Notes under the pieces: model-generated
Told to the model about the DNA's origin: nothing
Database searches by the model: none
The model's input: the letters and a program-made list of their open reading frames with translations, nothing else
Translations under genes and position numbers: made by a program
Shown here: positions 1 through 9,852 of the stretch, piece after piece
Numbering within the stretch: position 1 is the first letter of the stretch
Layout: each line of letters begins with the position of its first letter
Assembly: GCA_964531735.1 (NCBI GenBank)
Contig: CAZHGD010000012.1
Span: forward strand, 17,829-81,828
DNA: 64,000 nt
Origin: CAZHGD01 sp964531735
Lineage (GTDB): Bacteria > Armatimonadota > UBA10988
Direction of reading: 5' to 3'

Positions 1-1683
1 CCGGGTCTGCCGAAGGCCTCGACCACGGCGGTTGTGCCCGAGCTGCACGGCGCGGTGAACCTGTGGATCCCGCAGACCATGCAGGTGGTGCGCCACGACA
101 CGCTGGCTCGCCAGCGGGCCGGCGACCAGGTCTGGACGTATGTCGCCTGCACGCCGCCGCACCCGTTTGCCAACTACTTCGTCGAGTACCCGGCGCTCGA
201 TCAGCGCCTGCTCGGCTGGCAGACCTGGCAGGAGCAGTGTACCGGCTTCCTCTACTACGCCACCAACCTGTGGAAGCCGAACCACGAGGGCACCAAGGAG
301 CGCTGGCCCAACCGGCCGTGGAATCCGCGGCCGGAGAAGGACTTCGCCTTCAACGGCGACGGCCTGCTCACCTACCCGCACCCGAACGGCTCCCTGCTGT
401 CCTGCGTGCGGCTGGAGGCCATCTGCGACGGCTTCGAGGACTACGACGTGCTCTGCCTGCTGCGCGACGCCACCGCGGCGCTCAAAGCCACCGGCGGCCA
501 GCCGGCCCTGGTGAAGCAGGCCGAGGCGGCGCAAGTCGTGCCACCCGAGGTGTCGACCAGCCTGACCGTCTTCAACCAGGATCCCGCCGCGCTCCTGGCC
601 CGGCGTGAGTTGGTGGCCGGTCTGCTCGAGCAGGTCAAGGCCGCCTTGCCCGCCGGTGCCTGGGCGAAGGTGCTGGGCACCGAGCCGCCGTTGGCGCCCG
701 CGGCGCCGCCGCTCCAGGTGGCCGCGGCCGGCTTGCCCTACCAGTGCGACTTCGACGGCAGCGGCCAACCGCTCCAGCCGTTCGAGTCGGCCAAGCCGTC
801 CACGGCCCGCATCGAGGCGGTCGCTGGTGGGCGCGGGCGCGCTGCGGTGTCGCAGGGCGCGGCCGGGGGGTGGTGCGACTGGGAGTCGCCCTACCTGAAG
901 GTGACGCCGGGCCAGACGCTGGCCGTCCGCCTGACCGCCAAGGCCGAGTACAACCAGGGCCTGGTGCGGGTGTTCCTGGCCAAATACGGCGCCGGCGGCC
1001 TGCCGCTCGATCTGCCCGCGCGCGAGCAGAACGGCTTCGGTCCGGCGCTGCTGGCGACGCTGCCCAGCACCGGCACCTGGGACAAGCACCGCTACCTGGT
1101 GAAGGTGCCCGCCGGCGTCGAGACGGTTCGGCTGCACCTGCAGGTGTTCGGCGCCAACGGCGCGGTGGCCTGGGATGACATCGACATCCGGCCGCACGTC
1201 GTCGATCCCAATCAGGTGGACGACCTGGACGAGACCGCGCACTGGCGGCCCGGCTTCCCCGAATCGAGCGTCAGCCGCGAGACGAAGCTGGTCCGCCAGG
1301 GCGACGCGGCCCTGCGCTACACCGTCAAGGTGGACCACCAGGGCGGCGAGGCGAAGTACCCCATCGGCTGGCCGAGCCTGACCTGGACGCCGGCGCCGCC
1401 GCTGGACTTCACCGGCAAGCAGGCGCTGACGTTCTGGATCTACGCCACCAGTACCCGCGCGGAGCTGCCGCAGCGCGCCATCAACTTCAGCCTGCGCAGC
1501 CAGGGCGGCGACGCTGTCGCCGTCCCGTTGGCGCTCAAGCTCGGCCAATGGCAGCAGATCCGCATCCCGCTGGCGGGCAAACGCGTCAACGCGGTCAACT
1601 ACCTGCACTTCTTCGTGGAAGAAGCCGTCTACCGGCACGGTGACGAGGTCAGCTTCGTGATCGACGACCTGCGCGTCGAATAG
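1..1683 (+). CDS. DUF4091 glycoside-hydrolase-like protein, C-terminal part (5' truncated by window)
   Basis: The reading frame is open from base 1, so the true start lies upstream; a GTG at 34 is only an internal codon. The first 150 or so residues carry the conserved end of DUF4091, a domain found in GH123-like secreted glycosidases: a run of aromatic-rich barrel sequence (WQTWQEQCTGFLYYATNLW) followed by NGDGLLTYPHP and a RLEAICDGFEDYD helix. After this come two beta-rich stretches, at roughly residues 240-390 and 400-550. They look like carbohydrate-binding or galactose-binding sandwiches and end in a VSFVIDDLRVE strand typical of such modules. The role is therefore likely extracellular glycan cleavage; the substrate is not readable. 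The gene ends convergently with the next one, separated by a tandem hairpin repeat. Confidence 0.8.
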   Translation, partial: PGLPKASTTAVVPELHGAVNLWIPQTMQVVRHDTLARQRAGDQVWTYVACTPPHPFANYFVEYPALDQRLLGWQTWQEQCTGFLYYATNLWKPNHEGTKERWPNRPWNPRPEKDFAFNGDGLLTYPHPNGSLLSCVRLEAICDGFEDYDVLCLLRDATAALKATGGQPALVKQAEAAQVVPPEVSTSLTVFNQDPAALLARRELVAGLLEQVKAALPAGAWAKVLGTEPPLAPAAPPLQVAAAGLPYQCDFDGSGQPLQPFESAKPSTARIEAVAGGRGRAAVSQGAAGGWCDWESPYLKVTPGQTLAVRLTAKAEYNQGLVRVFLAKYGAGGLPLDLPAREQNGFGPALLATLPSTGTWDKHRYLVKVPAGVETVRLHLQVFGANGAVAWDDIDIRPHVVDPNQVDDLDETAHWRPGFPESSVSRETKLVRQGDAALRYTVKVDHQGGEAKYPIGWPSLTWTPAPPLDFTGKQALTFWIYATSTRAELPQRAINFSLRSQGGDAVAVPLALKLGQWQQIRIPLAGKRVNAVNYLHFFVEEAVYRHGDEVSFVIDDLRVE

Positions 1684-1732
1684 CCGGGCGCGGCGCCATT
1701 GGCGTCGACGAGCAGCGGACGGTCTGGCGCCG

Positions 1733-1814
1733 CCATGACGCGCCCGTGGGACCGGCGTCCTCGCCGGTCGATACCATGACGCGCCCGTGGGACCGGCGTC
1801 CTCGCCGGTCGGTA
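1733..1814. repeat. Two tandem 41-bp units, each with a perfect 8-bp hairpin
   Basis: Units 1733-1773 and 1774-1814 differ at one position (A/G at 1771/1812). Each contains GACCGGCG-TCCT-CGCCGGTC, an 8-bp stem with a four-base loop. A degraded third relative (GGCCCGTGGACCGCGGGCGTC, split here only for description) follows near 1840-1870. The 232-bp gap between the convergent genes ending at 1683 and 1916 holds nothing else that I can recognise. The unit could act as a bidirectional terminator or be a dispersed REP-like element. Confidence 0.8.
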
Positions 1815-1915
1815 CGCGGCCTCCTCGGCGTGCGCCGTCGGCCCGTGGACCGCGGGCGTCTCGCCGGCCACCAGCGGCCAGCGCCGAATTATGGGTGACG
1901 TCCCTGGTTTTGCGA

Positions 1916-4081
1916 CTACAGCGGCGTGCCGCGTACGGCCTGCCAGGGCGTGAAGGCACCGACGCCGTGGAGCTTGATGGTGCGCCGCCAGAGCCGGTCG
2001 CCAGAGAACGCGTAGAGCGTGTTCAGCTCCGGCCCGCCGAAGCTAAGGCCGGTCACCCGCAGATTGCCGGGCAGCGGCAGGATGACCTGCGTCGGTCCGT
2101 CATCGGCGCAGACCTGGATGCCGTAGCGCGTGGCCACCAGCAACTGGCCTTCGCGAGCGTAGCAGACCGACTCCGCGCCGGCGTCGTCTTCCCAATCCGG
2201 CACGTGCAGCCAGAAGTAGCGCTCCTTGTGGGCCAGTGTGCCATCCGGCTTGACCTGGTAGCTGTACAGCCACTTCGACTGCCCGTCGGCCACGGCCAGC
2301 AGCCACTGGTCCGGCCGATAGGCCAAGCCCGTGGCCGTCTTCAGGCCGGTGTCGACCACCGTGGCGCGGCCGTCCTTGACCAGCCACACCGTCCCGCGGC
2401 CGTCGGCTCCCGCGCCGGTCGCGTACAGGCTGCCGTCGGGCCGGGCCAGCAGGTAGCGGCCAGGCACGCCCTCGGCCACCGGTTGCGCCGTGGCGCCATC
2501 ATGGCGCAGGATTCGCCCGGTCCCAGCCGAGACCGAGTACAACTCGTCCTTCGGACCGACGGCCAAGCCGGTCGCTTGGGAGGCGTCGGCGAGGAACACC
2601 GCCGGCCGGCCATCGCCGGCGAGGCGCAGAATCTGGTTCTGCCGGCTGTCGAGGTAGTACACCTCGCCGCGTGAGTTGACCACCGGGCTGCGCGGCTCGC
2701 CCAGGCCCTCGGCGACCAGTGACCAGCGCCCGCCGGTGCCGATGACATCGCGCACGCGCGGGGCGCTCGGTCCGGCCCTGACCGGCTCGGGCCAGCCTCG
2801 CCACAGGAACCGCAGCGCCTCGCGCAGGTGCTCCATCCAGCCGGCCACGTGGGGGCCGTCAATCGCCCTGAAGACGTAGTCGTAACCGGCGAACTTCAGC
2901 GCCTTGTCCATCTCCAGGTCGATCAGGTACCAGTCGCCGGCGCAGTTCTCCATATCGCGGGTGCCCGTGGTCAGATACGCGCGGATCGGCTTGGCTTCGG
3001 TCTTGCGGATCAGCGTAGGGAACTCGTGCCCGCCGCGGAAGGCCACAAAGCTGCCGCTGTTGGCGTAGACGCGCGAGAACGCGTCGGGCCGGTGCCAGGC
3101 CGCAGTGAAGGCCGCGATGCCGCCGCTACTGCCGCCCGCGATACAGCGGTCGTTGCCGCTGGTCGACAGCTTCAGGTCGAAGGTTTTGGCCACGTACGGC
3201 AACAGCTCATCGACCAGGAAGCGCACGTAGTGGTCGCTGACGCCGTCGTACTCGAAGCAGCGGTTGCGCCGGCCCAGGGTGCCCGGCATCGGCGCCGGCA
3301 GGTCGCCGGGCCGGATGAACACGCCGACCATGACCGGGATCTCGCCCGCGGCGATCAGCGTTTCCAGCAAGCCCTTCTCCTGCGGGTTGTAGCCGTCCTG
3401 CCGCACGTAGACGCAAGCCGGCTGGCGGCCGTCGTACTGCGCCGGGATGAACACCGTGCCGCTCCGGCGCGTGCCGGGGAAGACGGCGCTGTCGGTGAAG
3501 GTGAAGTCCTTGGTGACGCCCTTGGGCGCCCGCGCCCGCAGCAGGTCACCGGCCGACGCCGGCCACTTGGCGCCGGGGAGCGGCTGGAGCAGCCACTGCA
3601 GGTGCTCGTCGGCCGGGTTGCAGGTCCACAGGTCCTGCCGCGCGCCGGGCACCTTGCCGCCGCCGAAGTCGTCCAGGCCCTGGCCGGGGGCGTGCTTCGG
3701 GATCAGGCTGAACGAGTCGTCGGGGTTGCGCTTGACCGCCCAGAGCTGCCACGGCGCGTCGGACGCGGTCTCCAGCACGATCGGCGTGCCGTTGGCCGTG
3801 CGACCGGCGGCCGCGGCCATGACCAGCGTCTCGCTGTGGGCCGGGCGTAGCTGGTGCCAGCCGCCACCGCGGTGGACCAGGCGCCACTGCTGGTGCGGCG
3901 CGCCAGCGGGCAGGCCGATGGAGACGACGGTGCCCGGCGTGCTGCCGGCGCCGACGGCTTCCAAGACCAGTTCGGGCGCACTGACCGGCACGATGGTGAA
4001 CGCGCCGGACCACTCCTGCGCCCGGGCCGGCCCGGCGAAGGTGAGGCTGAGCAGAACCGCGGCACACCACAGACGCTTCAT
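1916..4081 (-). CDS. Secreted three-domain protein: ricin-type lectin, esterase D-like hydrolase, SMP-30-like propeller
   Basis: The ATG at 4081 is chosen because GGAGGG lies nine bases upstream and a clear signal peptide follows (MKRLWCAAVLLSLTFAGPARA). The 721-residue protein shows three parts. Residues about 25-168 form a ricin-B-like trefoil with QxW-type repeats (HQQWRL, PWQLWAV, HLQWLL). Residues about 175-440 match the enterochelin-esterase/esterase D alpha/beta hydrolase fold, with nucleophile elbow GGSSGG near 316-321 and a late GPHVAGW segment that may supply the catalytic His. Residues about 455-721 look like an SMP-30/gluconolactonase beta-propeller. I infer an exported carbohydrate esterase tethered to glycan by its lectin domain. 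It lies downstream of the Ro60 gene on the same strand but is separated from it by a hairpin. Confidence 0.82.
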   Translation of the reverse strand: MKRLWCAAVLLSLTFAGPARAQEWSGAFTIVPVSAPELVLEAVGAGSTPGTVVSIGLPAGAPHQQWRLVHRGGGWHQLRPAHSETLVMAAAAGRTANGTPIVLETASDAPWQLWAVKRNPDDSFSLIPKHAPGQGLDDFGGGKVPGARQDLWTCNPADEHLQWLLQPLPGAKWPASAGDLLRARAPKGVTKDFTFTDSAVFPGTRRSGTVFIPAQYDGRQPACVYVRQDGYNPQEKGLLETLIAAGEIPVMVGVFIRPGDLPAPMPGTLGRRNRCFEYDGVSDHYVRFLVDELLPYVAKTFDLKLSTSGNDRCIAGGSSGGIAAFTAAWHRPDAFSRVYANSGSFVAFRGGHEFPTLIRKTEAKPIRAYLTTGTRDMENCAGDWYLIDLEMDKALKFAGYDYVFRAIDGPHVAGWMEHLREALRFLWRGWPEPVRAGPSAPRVRDVIGTGGRWSLVAEGLGEPRSPVVNSRGEVYYLDSRQNQILRLAGDGRPAVFLADASQATGLAVGPKDELYSVSAGTGRILRHDGATAQPVAEGVPGRYLLARPDGSLYATGAGADGRGTVWLVKDGRATVVDTGLKTATGLAYRPDQWLLAVADGQSKWLYSYQVKPDGTLAHKERYFWLHVPDWEDDAGAESVCYAREGQLLVATRYGIQVCADDGPTQVILPLPGNLRVTGLSFGGPELNTLYAFSGDRLWRRTIKLHGVGAFTPWQAVRGTPL

Positions 4082-4139
4082 GGCGGCGCACCCTCCGCGC
4101 CCAGGATAGCAGGTTGTGCGGGGGCCGGCGGTGCGAGGA

Positions 4140-4159
4140 GGGAGGGCGGGTGCCCTCCC
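4140..4159 (-). terminator. Terminator-like hairpin after the Ro60 gene
   Basis: A perfect 8-bp stem GGGAGGGC/GCCCTCCC with a 4-nt loop starts 8 bases after the Ro60 stop codon on the minus strand. There is no T-tract, so termination by this hairpin alone is uncertain. Confidence 0.55.
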
Positions 4160-4166
4160 CACTCGC

Positions 4167-5732
4167 TCACAGCCGGGCGAACTCGCTGATCACCTCGGGC
4201 GTGGTGGCATCGAAGCCGGCCACATCCATCATCAGCGGGTCCTCCGGGTCGGCGATGGAGCCGCCCGTGGCGGTCAGACCCACCACCGCCATCTTGGCCG
4301 CGATGCCCATCTGCCGCCGATAGTCGCGCAGCAGTTCCGCCGGATGGCCCGAAGGGCCCGCCCAGGTCTCGTTGTCCGTGAGGTTCACGAACACGTCGAC
4401 CGGGACCTGCTGCTCGATGGCCCACTGCACCGGTAGCGCGCAGTTGGTGCCACCGCCGCAGCCGTCCAGCACCTTGGTGACCTGGCCCAGGTTCATCTTG
4501 GGCGAGATCGCCAGCTCCCGGAGCCGCGTGTCGTAACCAACCAGGTGCCAGCGCGGTTCCACCCGCGCGGTCACCAGCGCCAGGGCGGCCGCCACGGCGC
4601 CGCAGGTCAGTCGGGTGCCCGGCAGCGCGCCGAAGCTCATCGAGCCCGACGTGTCCACCGCCAGCAGCACCCGCTGCCCGATCGGCTCGACGTTGCCGAA
4701 CGCGGCGTAGAACGCGGCGTCCAGCGCGTCGAGGATGGCCCGGTCGGCCGTCCAGCGCAGCGAACCGCGGTAGCCGCCGCCCGCCGCGTAGGTGCCGGCG
4801 GCCAGCAGCAGCGCGATCGGGTGGATACGCGACTTGCGGATCACCTCCGCGTTGCGCAGCCGCTCGGTAACCTGGCGCACCTCGTCGCTCAGCGGCGCCA
4901 GGACGCCGTTGGCGGTCAGCACGCCCAGGTTGCGCACCGTGGCCATCACGGGCAGGCGCGGCACCAGTTCGCGCCACACCGCCGGCGAGCGCTTCTCCGA
5001 CGGGATCATCTCCCAGGAGACGTGCCCGCGCCGCACGATGTCGAGCACCTGGCCCTCGGTCAGTGTGCCGGCCAGCGCATCGACATCGCGCAGCACCTCG
5101 AGCGCGGGCTCTCCGCGGCGGCAGACCCAGTCGAACACGTTGGCGTGCTCGGCCGTCACCGCCGCCGGGTGCGCCAGGCGCAGCAGATCGCGGTGCGCCC
5201 AGCCATCCCGCTGCCGGTACTTGGCCACCTGGTACGCCAGGTCGGTCGCGCTCTGGCTGGTGTACCAGCGCGCCACGGCCTCGCGCAGCAGGCGGCCCCA
5301 GCCGCGGAACCCTTCGACGTACTCGGCGAAGTGGAACAGATGCGTGCCGATGCGCGCCACCTGTGGCAACGCCGCGGCCGCCGCGCGCCGCGCGGCCGGA
5401 TGCGCCGTGGCCATGGCGAGCACGTACAGCGCCGGGTCGTTCGATGGCGCCCGCCCGGCGGTGGACACGGCCACCACCTCGCGGACGACCCGCTCGGGAT
5501 CCTCGTCGAGCAGCGCGCCGATGACCTGGACGTTGTCGAGCGTCAGCTCGCGGGCGCTGGTGTAGTAGGTACCACCCAGCGTGCCGGTGACCAGGAACCG
5601 CCGCAGTTGCTGCCACGGATCGACCCGGAAGACGAAGCCGCCCGCCGCGTTCCGGACCATCGTCCGGCCGGCTATCGGCTCGCTCTGAGGCGTCCGGGTG
5701 TGACGGACGCGATGGATGTCGCTGTACCGCAT
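4167..5732 (-). CDS. rsr: Ro60 / Rsr, TROVE-domain RNA-binding ring protein
   Basis: Bacterial Ro60 orthologues bind Y RNAs and misfolded RNAs and can be tethered by a Y RNA to PNPase. The ATG at 5732 has AAGGAGGG eight bases upstream and gives the typical N-terminus (MRYSDIHRV...TPQSEPIAGR). The 521-residue product has the alpha-helical TROVE HEAT-repeat region at about 1-345, including the family segment GHVSWEMIPSEKR near 236-248. A von Willebrand A domain follows, whose MIDAS motif DTSGSM is at 360-365, with a later TDNETW segment. All key metal-site residues appear present. The gene is preceded on the same strand by a roughly 550-nt structured leader holding a tRNA-like RNA, which I interpret as its Y-RNA-type partner. 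No RtcB, RtcA or RtcR gene is visible nearby. Confidence 0.93.
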   Translation of the reverse strand: MRYSDIHRVRHTRTPQSEPIAGRTMVRNAAGGFVFRVDPWQQLRRFLVTGTLGGTYYTSARELTLDNVQVIGALLDEDPERVVREVVAVSTAGRAPSNDPALYVLAMATAHPAARRAAAAALPQVARIGTHLFHFAEYVEGFRGWGRLLREAVARWYTSQSATDLAYQVAKYRQRDGWAHRDLLRLAHPAAVTAEHANVFDWVCRRGEPALEVLRDVDALAGTLTEGQVLDIVRRGHVSWEMIPSEKRSPAVWRELVPRLPVMATVRNLGVLTANGVLAPLSDEVRQVTERLRNAEVIRKSRIHPIALLLAAGTYAAGGGYRGSLRWTADRAILDALDAAFYAAFGNVEPIGQRVLLAVDTSGSMSFGALPGTRLTCGAVAAALALVTARVEPRWHLVGYDTRLRELAISPKMNLGQVTKVLDGCGGGTNCALPVQWAIEQQVPVDVFVNLTDNETWAGPSGHPAELLRDYRRQMGIAAKMAVVGLTATGGSIADPEDPLMMDVAGFDATTPEVISEFARL

Positions 5733-5823
5733 CGTTCGGCCCTCCTTCGTGGGCCTCGTCACGCGCCATCGCCCGGTGGGGGCGCACAAGGGAGCCGAGG
5801 GACATGGGAATCCAGCACGGATC

Positions 5824-5862
5824 ACCGCTCCGCTTTGGAGCGGTTCAGGTGTCGAAACCTGA
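5824..5862 (-). ncRNA. Two abutting hairpins in the Ro60 leader, one T-arm-like
   Basis: Read on the minus strand, 5862-5845 is a 6-bp stem TCAGGT/ACCTGA closing the loop TTCGAC, very close to a tRNA T-arm loop. It is followed without a gap by 5844-5824, a perfect 8-bp stem ACCGCTCC/GGAGCGGT with loop AAAGC. The pair lies about 90-130 nt upstream of the Ro60 start codon. It could be a leader control structure or a second RNA module; this is inference from structure only. Confidence 0.55.
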
Positions 5863-5900
5863 CTTGCCACGATAACCGTTCTGGTCCGGCCCACTCGGCC

Positions 5901-6031
5901 TGGTCTCCCGGGGCGGGTTCGAACCGCCGACCACCTTGGTCTGGTAGATAACCGTCACGGCAACGGCCCGGCACGGGCATGGTGGTGCGCAACGGACTCT
6001 GAAGGTGCTCTACCGACTGAGCTACCGGGAG
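5901..6031 (-). ncRNA. tRNA-like RNA with 55-nt expanded anticodon arm and encoded CCA; candidate Y RNA of Ro60
   Basis: On the minus strand 6031-6025 CTCCCGG pairs perfectly with 5911-5905 CCGGGAG, followed by A and an encoded CCA (5903-5901). T8-A9 and a canonical D-arm follow (GCTC-AGTCGGTA-GAGC, 6022-6007, with the GG pair). A five-base variable loop TGGTC (5933-5929) and a canonical T-arm GGCGG-TTCGAAC-CCGCC complete the fold. Between A26 (6006) and the variable loop there are 72 nt instead of 17. The outer CCTT/AAGG pairs remain, but position 33 is not T and no ordinary anticodon loop is formed. The insert can fold into CCGT/ACGG (5995-5992 with 5955-5952) and a GCCCG-TGC-CGGGC hairpin (5978-5966). 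It is too short for a group I intron. Bacterial YrlA-type Y RNAs are known to mimic tRNA, so a Ro60-bound RNA is the best reading. A decayed tRNA gene is the alternative. Confidence 0.75.
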
Positions 6032-6036
6032 AGAGC

Positions 6037-6108
6037 GGGCAGGGCGTGTGTGCTTCCCAAGGGTGTTGGTTCCGCTTTCAGGATAACCTTGAGAATCCGG
6101 CCCTGCCC
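6037..6108 (-). ncRNA. Stem-closed RNA domain just upstream of the tRNA-like element
   Basis: The perfect 9-bp inverted repeat GGGCAGGGC (6108-6100) / GCCCTGCCC (6045-6037) encloses 54 nt and ends six bases before the tRNA-like acceptor stem. Inside, CAAGG/CCTTG or GGTT/AACC pairings are possible. The loop carries GGTTATC (6088-6082), a motif that recurs at 5953-5947 and 5877-5871. It may be a Ro60-binding stem or a processing structure; the function is not established by sequence. Confidence 0.55.
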
Positions 6109-6287
6109 AAGTTCGCGAAGCGTCGAACCGGAGGTCACGACCGACCTGGGACCAGAGGTTGCTGGTGCCGGCTCGCCGCGCCACCGGACACACCGTGTCC
6201 GTGACTCGCGAGTCTTCGAGGCTGTCGTTTGGTCATATGCCTGCTCCACACCAGCATCCGTCCGCAGGACGGCTGAGAGTGTCGAAC
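6109..6287 (-). other. Hairpin-rich upstream part of the Ro60 leader
   Basis: No protein-coding frame with a plausible start is seen here. Three perfect short stems are visible: CCGTCC-GCA-GGACGG (6258-6272), GGACAC-ACC-GTGTCC (6186-6200) and the 12-bp palindrome GACTCGCGAGTC (6203-6214). T-loop-like TTCGAC occurs near 6286-6281 and 6127-6122 on the minus strand. The density of stems suggests transcribed, structured RNA rather than spacer. Confidence 0.45.
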
Positions 6288-6314
6288 GGTATACCCGCTG
6301 TCGCTTATCGTCAA
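6288..6314 (-). promoter_or_regulatory. Putative promoter of the Ro60 leader RNA
   Basis: On the minus strand TTGACG (6314-6309) and TATACC (6293-6288) are separated by 15 nt, slightly short of ideal. The position is right for transcription through all leader structures into the Ro60 gene, since the helicase gene ends only 36 bp upstream at 6351. Confidence 0.4.
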
Positions 6315-6350
6315 GCGCCGGAGTGTTGCGAAACGGTGTCGCGTCGGCGC

Positions 6351-8798
<2,448 letters not shown>

Positions 8799-8835
8799 CA
8801 GTCGGCCTCCAGGCCGAGGCGAACAGGTTTTCGCG

Positions 8836-8865
8836 ATTATAGCGGCCGGTGGGGCAAAGGGCCAA
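8836..8865 (-). promoter_or_regulatory. Sigma-70-like promoter of the helicase gene
   Basis: TTGGCC (8865-8860), an 18-nt spacer and a perfect TATAAT (8841-8836) on the minus strand place the start point about 30 nt before the helicase start codon. The same hexamer pair and spacing recur at 48126-48155. Confidence 0.7.
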
Positions 8866-8953
8866 GGCGATTGTCCGCGCGGCCGACGGCGCGCACGGCG
8901 TAATGCGCGGGGTGGGCGGCGCAACTCACCGGCACCGGGCGGGAGTGCCGCGC

Positions 8954-9775
8954 ATGGGTAGGCGACGGGTGGTCGCGCTGGGGTGCGGTCTGCTGGCGAT
9001 CGGGCTGGCGCAACAGGTCTGCTATGGCAAGCTGACCGCGTTTTCGCCGGTGCTGCTGGGCTTCAGCCGGCACGAGACCGCCCGCGCCGTGGTCTACCGG
9101 CAGGCCGGCGCCGGCTGGCCCGCGGACATCGACCTCGACGGCATGATCGCCGAGGTGGAGCGCTTCCATGATCTGCGGTTCCGGCGCCGTCCGGAGTTGG
9201 TCGCGTTTGGCGACGTGGCCAGCTACCGCCGCCGGTCGCTGTCGCGCGCGCGGTTCTGCGCCTTCTCGAGCGGTCGCCTGCTGATCTCGCCCTGGGCGCT
9301 CCGCGAGGCGGCTGAAGGGCGCCTTTCGCTCGACATCTACCTGCGCCACGAGCTGTCACACGTGCTGATCTTCCAGCACCGCGGCTTCCTGGCCGAGCTC
9401 CGCTACCCGGCTTGGCTGCTGGAGGGCCTCGCCGTGTACAGCACGCAGCAGATGGGCACGACGTTCTACCCGAGCAAGGCCGACACCTACCGGCTGCTGC
9501 GGCAGGGCAACTACCTGCCGCCGCGCTGGTTCAAGACCCGCCGCGAGGACAGCGTGCCGTTGCGCGTGCCGTACCGCCTCGGGTTCATCTACTCCGAGTT
9601 CGGCTGTCTCGTCGACTACCTGCAGGAGACCCACAGACCGGAGCGTCTGCTGGCCTATATGAAGCGGCTGCTCCGTGACAGCGACGAGGAGCGCGCCTTC
9701 CAGGCGGTCTACGGCTACTCGTTCGAGACCTGCCTGGAGCGGTTCCGGGCGCAGGCGGAGGTGGCTGAGCGCTGA
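8954..9775 (+). CDS. Membrane-anchored or exported gluzincin metallopeptidase
   Basis: The ATG at 8954 follows GGGAG by ten bases and opens a hydrophobic signal-anchor (VVALGCGLLAIGLAQQV). The 273-residue protein carries the zinc-peptidase signature HELSH, with a glutamate about 25 residues later in WLLEGLAVY. This is the HExxH...E arrangement of peptidase MA clan (M48/M61-like DUF4157-type) enzymes. Substrate and partners are unknown. It is transcribed divergently from the helicase and ends convergently with the flotillin gene. Confidence 0.75.
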   Translation: MGRRRVVALGCGLLAIGLAQQVCYGKLTAFSPVLLGFSRHETARAVVYRQAGAGWPADIDLDGMIAEVERFHDLRFRRRPELVAFGDVASYRRRSLSRARFCAFSSGRLLISPWALREAAEGRLSLDIYLRHELSHVLIFQHRGFLAELRYPAWLLEGLAVYSTQQMGTTFYPSKADTYRLLRQGNYLPPRWFKTRREDSVPLRVPYRLGFIYSEFGCLVDYLQETHRPERLLAYMKRLLRDSDEERAFQAVYGYSFETCLERFRAQAEVAER

Positions 9776-9782
9776 ACGGGGC

Positions 9783-9822
9783 CGGACCCCGGGCGAGCTC
9801 ACCGTTGCCCGCCAGGGGTCCG
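9783..9822. terminator. Bidirectional hairpin between convergent genes
   Basis: CGGACCCC (9783-9790) pairs perfectly with GGGGTCCG (9815-9822), and an inner GGGC/GCCC pair can stack within it. It lies between the peptidase stop and the flotillin stop. Confidence 0.55.
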
Positions 9823-9852
9823 ACCCAGCTCACACCACGGCGCCTGCCGGGC

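Noticed and set aside
5901..6031. tmRNA, or a tRNA with a group I intron
   Set aside because: tmRNA has no canonical D-arm and needs a tag ORF and pseudoknots. The 55-nt insert is far too short for a group I intron, and bacterial tRNAs have no archaeal-type introns.
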